A stretch of 10,992 bases of DNA from positions 1-10,992 of the forward strand of contig CATPBU010000235.1 in the NCBI GenBank assembly GCA_955652455.1. The letters run 5' to 3'. A program made the position numbers and the translations under genes. The DNA comes from Candidatus Dormiibacterota bacterium. Lineage in GTDB: Bacteria; Chloroflexota; Dormibacteria; UBA8260. The notes beneath the pieces were generated by a model that worked only from the letters and a program-made list of their open reading frames with translations, did no database searches and was not told where the DNA came from. Of the stretch, positions 6,442 through 10,992 are shown piece after piece. How positions within the stretch are numbered: the stretch's first letter is position 1; every line of letters starts with the position of its first letter.

Positions 6442-9090
6442 TCAGGGACCGGATCGACGGCGGGCCAGGGCGGCGTCGTAGACCTGGGCGAGCGTTCCCT
6501 GGCGCGGCCTCTGCTCGACGACGGTGGCGACGTGACGGCCGAGATCGATGAGGTCGACCTCGCCCGTGCCGACCCCGCCGACCCCGGCTCCTGCCAGCGT
6601 GGCGGCATCGACAACGTACCCTGGCGACCCGTCGCCGATGCTGAGGACGCTCGCCGGTGGCGAAGGCAGGGTCGCGAGCCGCGCCAGCAGCGCCGCCGTC
6701 TGCCACTCGAAGCCGTGCACGACGTCAGGGGCGAAACCGGTTGCATCGATCAGCGTGCAGGCGAGCACGCAGAACGCGAGGTAGCGCTCGCCGTCATCGA
6801 GGGCGCCGTAGACGGCATCACGATCGAACCAAGCGGGGGCATCGATGCTGAGACTTGGCGTGTTGCTGTCGCCCAGGGCTCCCTGGACAGCTCGCGCGTC
6901 GAGGGTCGAGCCCCAGGCCGAGGCTGCCAGGCGTGCGATGCGCACTCCTGGCGACCGGCCGAACGCCGCGCCGCGGTGATGCGGGATGACGACGACGACG
7001 TCGTGACCCAGCCCGGCGGCGTCGGCCGCGGTCGCGGCGACGAGCGCAGCGAGGTCTCCGGCGACGGCGATAGGTGCGCACTCCGCGGCAACGATCAGCA
7101 CTCGCAGCCGGGAGTCGATGCCGTCGCCGGGGTTGGCCACGTGGAGCGAGCCGTGCAGCGGGACGCGCTCGGTGCCGCGCCCGGCCTCTTCAAGGGTGAT
7201 CGCGAAGTCGAGCAGACCCGTGACCGGCGTGGCGACCGAAAGGCTGCGCGCGGCGCGCTCGACGACCAGGGTGCCGACGGCGCCTGCGTCGATGACCACG
7301 CGGTCAAACCGAGGCGTCCCATCGCCGAAGCGGATGTGCAGGCGACCACCGCCGGCACCGTAGAGAATGCGAGCGACGCTGCTCGCCGGAGGTCGCATCG
7401 CCCCGTACACAGCGCCAACCTCCGCGATCCCGGCGCTCTGCCACTCGAGCGGACCGCGGCTGACGGGGTCGATGCGGCGCAGCGGCGCGCAGTCATGACC
7501 AATCGCGGTCGACGCGATCACCGGCTCGTCGACTCGGGCTGGTACGGCAAGGCCGGCGAGCGTGTGCGCGTTGCGCAAATGGGTGCGGAACAACTCGTCC
7601 CAGGACGCGTCGAACCCGGAGTCGTGGTGCTCGCCGAACCACCAGAACCAATCAGAGGCCTCGGCGATGAGCACCTCGTCCCAGGCTCGGGGATGCGCTG
7701 ACGGAGCATCGATGCCAAGCAGCGTGTCCCGGGTCGCTGCCAGCAGCGTCCACGCCTTCGTATGCGCCTCTTCGCCGATCCATGTGCGCAGGTCGGCGTC
7801 AATCCATGAACCTGTCCACAGAGGTGGTAGCACCCCAAGCGAGGCTTCATTGCCGTCGAGGAAGCTGCCGACGTGGGTGGGCTGCAGCTCGGCGCTCGCC
7901 ACAAGCCCCGCGTACAGCGCCTCCAGGAACGGGGTTGCGTTCTCCGCATAGAAGTCCTTGAAGTTTTCGCCGTCGAGCGCGATCGTCACCAGGGGTGCCA
8001 CCCGGTCCTCGGGCTGGACCTGCGCGATGGCCACCAGCCGCGCCAGCAGGTCCGAGGCCGCCTCCTCGCCCGTCATTGACTGGTACGTGAAGCCGATGAG
8101 GTTGCTCAATACAGCGTCGCGGAACACCAGGGACAGCCCGCTTGCGTCTGTGTGGGCGCGGTACAGCTCTCCGGCGTCACGGGCGCCGTGTCCCAGCGTG
8201 CGGCTCAACACCAGCTCGTCGCTGATCGCAAAGCGCAGGCCACAGCCCCGCATCAGCGCAGCCGCTTGGGGTGACACCGCGCACTCTGGTGGCCACATTG
8301 CCACTGGCCGGCGCCCGACGACGCGCTCGAAGCTGTCGAGGCCGCGGCGAATGTGTTCGAGTGCGTCCCGCTCGGCGCGCAGCGGCGGCTCGGCAAGGGC
8401 GATGCCCGGCGAGGCCACCCCTGCCGACGTCGCGTCGATGAGCAACGGCAGGATGGGGTGGTGAAACGGGCTCGTCATCGGCTCCACCCGTCCGGACGAC
8501 ACCGCGTCCCGGTAAGCCGGGATGACGGCGCGGAGCAACGCCAGCTGGGCGTGGTCGACGGTGTGCTTGTCGTGTTCGGTGAAGCCGCGTCCGCGCTGCG
8601 CGAGCGCCAGCAGCAAGGGGTCGGCACGGATCTGGTCCGGGTCGATCCACGCCAGGAGTGTCCAGAGCTGCAGATCACGGATGTCATCCACTCCGGCCGC
8701 AGCGGCGTCACCGGCGGCGAGACGGTCGACCAGCTCGATGTATGGGGATAGCAGCGCCACGCGGCGCCCGTAGTCGTCGTGCGCCGCGCCCGCCACCAGG
8801 AAGTCCCGTTCGGCCTTGGTCAGCTCGGAAGCGCTGCGCAGGCAGAGGTCGCGATCGGCGTCGGAGACACTGCCGTCGCTGTACAGCTCCAGCTGAGCGA
8901 GCAGGGACGGGACCATGTTGATGGTCACGCGCATCTCCGGGTGGCGCTCGAGCACCTGGAGCATGTGCAGGTAGTCCTTGGCTGCCCGGCGCCGCACCCA
9001 GGGCAGCACGAAATGCCCGGCGACGTCGTCCCGGTACCACGGCTGGTGCATGTGCCAGACAAGCGCGACGGCAAGGGGTCGCGCCGGCAT
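6442..9090 (-). CDS. GH57 alpha-glucan enzyme fused to a truncated starch-synthase (GT5) N-domain
   Basis: The protein has 882 residues. Residues 1 to about 515 form a GH57 enzyme of the amylopullulanase/glucanotransferase type, with the conserved regions in order: HMHQPWY (13-19), SPFHHPILPL (207-216), WPPEC with the likely nucleophile Glu269, IALDGEN with the likely acid/base Asp373, and DWFWWFGEHHDSGFD (480-494) leading to LFRTHLRNAH. The catalytic residues look intact. Residues about 520-655 are a beta-rich linker domain as in amylopullulanases. From residue 661 (RLRVLIVAAECAPIAVAGDL) the chain resembles the start of glycogen/starch synthase. It includes GHDVVVVIPHHRG (695-707) and PDVVHGFEWQTA (788-799), but the KTGG glucosyl-nucleotide loop reads VAGD. 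The chain ends at 882 without the second Rossmann domain, so it cannot be a normal synthase. The start codon ATG shares one base with the preceding stop (TGATG), suggesting translational coupling. It is cytoplasmic with no signal peptide. GH57 enzymes hydrolyse, branch or transfer alpha-1,4/1,6 glucans; which activity applies here is unknown. Confidence 0.9.
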   Translation of the reverse strand: MPARPLAVALVWHMHQPWYRDDVAGHFVLPWVRRRAAKDYLHMLQVLERHPEMRVTINMVPSLLAQLELYSDGSVSDADRDLCLRSASELTKAERDFLVAGAAHDDYGRRVALLSPYIELVDRLAAGDAAAAGVDDIRDLQLWTLLAWIDPDQIRADPLLLALAQRGRGFTEHDKHTVDHAQLALLRAVIPAYRDAVSSGRVEPMTSPFHHPILPLLIDATSAGVASPGIALAEPPLRAERDALEHIRRGLDSFERVVGRRPVAMWPPECAVSPQAAALMRGCGLRFAISDELVLSRTLGHGARDAGELYRAHTDASGLSLVFRDAVLSNLIGFTYQSMTGEEAASDLLARLVAIAQVQPEDRVAPLVTIALDGENFKDFYAENATPFLEALYAGLVASAELQPTHVGSFLDGNEASLGVLPPLWTGSWIDADLRTWIGEEAHTKAWTLLAATRDTLLGIDAPSAHPRAWDEVLIAEASDWFWWFGEHHDSGFDASWDELFRTHLRNAHTLAGLAVPARVDEPVIASTAIGHDCAPLRRIDPVSRGPLEWQSAGIAEVGAVYGAMRPPASSVARILYGAGGGRLHIRFGDGTPRFDRVVIDAGAVGTLVVERAARSLSVATPVTGLLDFAITLEEAGRGTERVPLHGSLHVANPGDGIDSRLRVLIVAAECAPIAVAGDLAALVAATAADAAGLGHDVVVVIPHHRGAAFGRSPGVRIARLAASAWGSTLDARAVQGALGDSNTPSLSIDAPAWFDRDAVYGALDDGERYLAFCVLACTLIDATGFAPDVVHGFEWQTAALLARLATLPSPPASVLSIGDGSPGYVVDAATLAGAGVGGVGTGEVDLIDLGRHVATVVEQRPRQGTLAQVYDAALARRRSGP

Positions 9091-9464
9091 CAGCTGCCGG
9101 ACGCGGAGGGGACGGTGCGGTCCTCCAACCAGCGAGTGAACGCCGCGGCGTCACCGTCGCCGGCAAGGCCGCGGATCATCCCGACGATCACCCCCTGCGG
9201 CGCCAGCAGGATGAGCCTATCGAAGGCCAGCGCGCAATGCAGGATGAGGAGGGCGGTGTGCAGCGGGACCGCTGTGAACGCGTTGCCGCGGAGCAGGGAT
9301 GCGACCAGCGCCGCCGCACGCTCGAGCGCTGTGTCCTGCGTGGCGGCGTCGAGCGCCGCCGCCAACGCGCCGCCATCGACTGGCGGCGGTTCGGCGTCAG
9401 TGAAGCGGCGGGCGGCCACGCGATTGATGAAGCAAAGGTCAGTCGCGGTGAGGCGCGAGCTCAC
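9090..9464 (-). CDS. Doc/Fic-fold protein with a lost catalytic motif
   Basis: The protein has 124 residues and starts at GTG. The layout follows Doc-type Fic proteins: an N-terminal LTATDLCFINR helix (compare the LxxxDLxxIH opening), a middle DGGALAAALDAA segment (compare LxSALxRP), then ERAAALVASLLRGNAFTAVP and LHTALLILHCALAFD. The last part matches the Fic core helix pair in which the motif HxFx(D/E)xNxR is followed by TAL. Here the motif positions read NAFTAVPLH (61-69), so the catalytic His, the acidic residue, Asn, Lys and Arg are all replaced. A conserved-looking tail AAAFTRWLEDR closes the fold. AMPylation or kinase activity is therefore not expected, and a structural or regulatory role is more likely. 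It overlaps the small upstream gene by 4 bp (GTGA) and the GH57 fusion by 1 bp (TGATG), placing it firmly in the carbohydrate operon. Assignment rests on pattern comparison by eye; an unrelated helical protein is possible. Confidence 0.72.
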   Translation of the reverse strand: MSSRLTATDLCFINRVAARRFTDAEPPPVDGGALAAALDAATQDTALERAAALVASLLRGNAFTAVPLHTALLILHCALAFDRLILLAPQGVIVGMIRGLAGDGDAAAFTRWLEDRTVPSASGS

Positions 9465-9616
9465 TGGGTCAGCTCGAACAGCGCGTCCTCGAAGCGCACC
9501 AGGCCACCGACCAGCGTCTCGTCGAGCCCGGCCGTGATCTCGGCACGCGCTGCGATGAGCTCCTCGACGCTCAGGCCGAGCTCGCTGGCGATCGAGGCCA
9601 CACGCCGGTCATCCAC
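9461..9616 (-). CDS. 51-residue helical protein, antitoxin-like partner of the Doc-fold protein
   Basis: This short gene reads from GTG 9616 to TGA 9461. A TAA lies four codons upstream in frame, so GTG 9616 is the only start that can serve. The protein begins MDDRRVASIASELGLSVEEL, is acidic, and is predicted helical. It ends with EDALFELTQ, and no cysteine, membrane segment or signal is seen. The stretch VASIASELGLSVEELIAAR resembles the short helix-turn-helix or degenerate DNA-binding helices of small regulators, but it is too short to assign. Its stop overlaps the GTG start of the Doc-fold gene by 4 bp. That order and spacing (small acidic partner, then Doc protein) is the usual one for phd/doc-like toxin-antitoxin pairs. 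A TAAGCT -10-like hexamer ends 6 bases before the start. I do not recognise the family; the function is unknown. Confidence 0.7.
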   Translation of the reverse strand: MDDRRVASIASELGLSVEELIAARAEITAGLDETLVGGLVRFEDALFELTQ

Positions 9617-9622
9617 CGCCGC

Positions 9623-9628
9623 AGCTTA
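9623..9628 (-). promoter_or_regulatory. -10-like box giving a leaderless transcript for the 51-residue gene
   Basis: Read on the minus strand, TAAGCT (TANNNT) is followed by 6 bases (GCGGCG) and then the GTG at 9616. This is the same geometry as the MMPL promoter at 1573-1578. Its first three bases are also the in-frame TAA that bounds the small gene. It lies in the 49 bp gap after the GT4 gene, so the downstream three genes could be expressed apart from it. No -35 is evident. Confidence 0.4.
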
Positions 9629-9665
9629 TCCACTGCCACCCCGTCTGGCGTCCTGTCCTGCCCAC

Positions 9666-10961
9666 TCAGCCCGCCGCGGTCGGTTGCGGGACCGCCACGC
9701 GCTGTCGGGCAGCGATGTAGCGCATCCGCTCCAGGAGCCCGTCAATGATCTCCGGCCAGGCGTAGTCGGCGGCGTCCCTGCGTGCCGCAGCGCGGAGGCG
9801 CCGCGAAAGGTCTGGGCGCTCGACGAGCCCGCTGAGCGCGCTGGCCAGCTCGGTTCCCTCGGCCGTCTCGACCACGATGGCGTTGCCGTAGGGGCGGGCG
9901 TATTCCTCGCCGGTGGCGCCGACGACGGCGACGCCTCCGGCGGCCATCGCCTCGAGGCCGACCAGGCCGAAGGGCTCGTGGCCGGAATTGGCGAGAACGG
10001 CGGCCGAGGCAAGCGAGACCGCCGGCAGCACCGACTCGGGAAGGAAGCGGCGCAGGTTGACGATCGCGGCGGTTCCGGTCTCCGACAGCGACCGCGCCAC
10101 GTCGGCCGCGCCCGCGATGGGCTCGTTCCAATCGGCGACGTCGAGGGAGAGCTGGCGGGCGTGACCTAACACGCCGTGACCGAACGATTCGATCCCACCT
10201 CGCATCAGCAGGCGTGCGCGCAGCCCGCGGACGCGCAGCTCGGCAATGGCGTCCAGGCTCTGGTGCCATCGCTTGTCTGGGCTAAAGCGACCGATCTTGA
10301 AGGTCAGACAGGCTGACCCGGCGGCGTCGCTGATCAGCCTGGCCGCGTCCGGATCAACGGGTTGCAGCGCCTCTGCCGGGATGCCGTTGGGGATGACCAC
10401 CGGGTTGACGCCGTGAGGCCACATCAGGTGCTTCATGTAGCGGCTGACCGTTGTCACGGTCGCGGCACGCTCGAGTGCGCGCCAGTTCATGTTGTCGAAC
10501 CCGAAGTGGTTGTTGGCATTCCACAGGATGACGCAGCGGTCGCGCATGCCGATCTCTCGCAACCCGCGGTCGAGGATCTCGACGAAGTCGGCTGTCTGCC
10601 ACTCCTCACACAGGATGGCCAGCACTCGTCCGGCGGCTGCCGCGGGTCGCACCGAACCGTCGCGGATCATCGGTGGCAGCTCGTGCCACATGGTTTCGAT
10701 CTTCTCCAGCTCGCCGTCGTAGACACCGGCCGGGTGGCGGCGGCTCACCGCCTGACAGATCCGCACCAGTCGGACTCCATCAACTGTCTCCTCGGCCGGC
10801 TTGCCGGGGTCACCGACGAAGTAGAGCGAGGTGCGAAAGCCCATCGTTGCGAACGCCCGGCACATCTCCTTGGCCCGAACCCCGAGGCCGCCCGCCTGGC
10901 TGTACTGGTCGGGCCCTTCGAACGAGACCATGACCACGTCGAGGTTGCGAGGAGTGAACAT
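9666..10961 (-). CDS. GT4-family glycosyltransferase
   Basis: The protein has 431 residues with the two-domain GT-B fold. The N-terminal acceptor domain opens with LDVVMVSFEGPDQYSQAGGL, whose Gly-Gly-Leu-Gly loop (24-27) followed by an RAKEMCRAF helix is typical. TVSRYMKHL and VIPNGI (190-194) mark the link between domains. The C-terminal nucleotide-sugar domain starts at FKIGRFSPDKRW (221-232). It contains the retaining-GT4 EX7E motif within HEPFGLVGLEAMA, with Glu329 and Glu337, followed by GGVAVVGATGEEY. All key elements are present, so it should be an active retaining glycosyltransferase that uses an NDP-sugar donor. There is no membrane helix, so it acts in the cytoplasm. Unlike GlgA it is not a GT5 enzyme, though the SQAGGLG loop is reminiscent. 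ATG 10961 is the first credible start; no strong ribosome binding site is seen before it. It is the first gene in the window of the minus-strand carbohydrate operon, 49 bp upstream of the 51-residue gene. Donor and acceptor are not determined. Confidence 0.92.
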   Translation of the reverse strand: MFTPRNLDVVMVSFEGPDQYSQAGGLGVRAKEMCRAFATMGFRTSLYFVGDPGKPAEETVDGVRLVRICQAVSRRHPAGVYDGELEKIETMWHELPPMIRDGSVRPAAAAGRVLAILCEEWQTADFVEILDRGLREIGMRDRCVILWNANNHFGFDNMNWRALERAATVTTVSRYMKHLMWPHGVNPVVIPNGIPAEALQPVDPDAARLISDAAGSACLTFKIGRFSPDKRWHQSLDAIAELRVRGLRARLLMRGGIESFGHGVLGHARQLSLDVADWNEPIAGAADVARSLSETGTAAIVNLRRFLPESVLPAVSLASAAVLANSGHEPFGLVGLEAMAAGGVAVVGATGEEYARPYGNAIVVETAEGTELASALSGLVERPDLSRRLRAAARRDAADYAWPEIIDGLLERMRYIAARQRVAVPQPTAAG

Positions 10962-10992
10962 GGCCGCACAGTGTCCTAAACGGCTACGTGCC

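Noticed and set aside
6442..7110. Separate glycogen synthase gene
   Set aside because: The GT5-like part is in frame with GH57, has no start of its own, lacks KTGG and lacks the C-terminal domain.
6532..7701. Plus-strand open frame (389 codons) opposite the GH57 fusion, and a similar one at 4062-4928 opposite the pyrophosphorylase fusion
   Set aside because: Both are low-complexity shadows of well-recognised minus-strand proteins, with no start signals or family resemblance.
9090..9616. Functional phd/doc toxin-antitoxin system
   Set aside because: The gene order and overlap fit, but the Doc-like protein has none of the catalytic residues, so a toxin activity is not supported.
9237..10169. 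Plus-strand open frame (310 codons) crossing the pseudo-Doc, small gene and GT4
   Set aside because: It runs antisense through three supported genes and their promoter region, and its composition is that of a shadow frame.

Overview
The window is an 11 kb piece of a very GC-rich bacterial chromosome. It is densely packed, with no gap between genes longer than about 95 bases. I see no tRNA, rRNA, CRISPR array, insertion sequence or phage gene. The strong GC bias at third codon positions, GTG starts, -10-like hexamers placed directly before start codons (leaderless transcripts) and an MMPL transporter ending in an NWWAP motif fit an actinobacterium or a member of Chloroflexota/Dormibacterota. 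The sequence alone does not settle which.

Left part (1-3819). The window opens inside the 3' end of a MacB/FtsX-type ABC transporter permease on the + strand. A secreted lipoprotein with two DUF5666-like repeats follows in the same direction. A very small minus-strand gene converges on it and encodes only the phospho-accepting helical hairpin (HisKA) of a histidine kinase. Divergent from that gene, with a promoter region of about 95 bp between them, is a full-length MMPL/RND-type membrane transporter. A hairpin-forming repeat lies at each of the two convergent gene ends.

Right part (3834-10961). Five minus-strand genes form an apparent carbohydrate operon. In transcription order they are: a GT4 glycosyltransferase (10961-9666); a 51-residue protein with its own leaderless-type promoter (9616-9461); a Doc/Fic-fold protein whose catalytic motif is entirely replaced (9464-9090); a GH57 alpha-glucan enzyme fused to a truncated starch-synthase N-terminal domain (9090-6442); and, after a 91 bp gap, a large sugar-nucleotide pyrophosphorylase / left-handed beta-helix / phosphomannomutase-like fusion (6350-3834). 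The three middle genes overlap by 4 bp and 1 bp, so they are probably translationally coupled.

The most notable theme is that intact catalytic modules (GT4, GH57, nucleotidyltransferase) sit beside three modules that keep a recognisable fold but have lost key catalytic residues (pseudo-Doc, GT5 N-domain without KTGG and without its second half, PMM-like domain without its metal-binding loop). My inference is a sugar-nucleotide-fed glycan or alpha-glucan synthesis system in which the degenerate domains act as regulatory or assembly parts. The substrate and product cannot be told from sequence.
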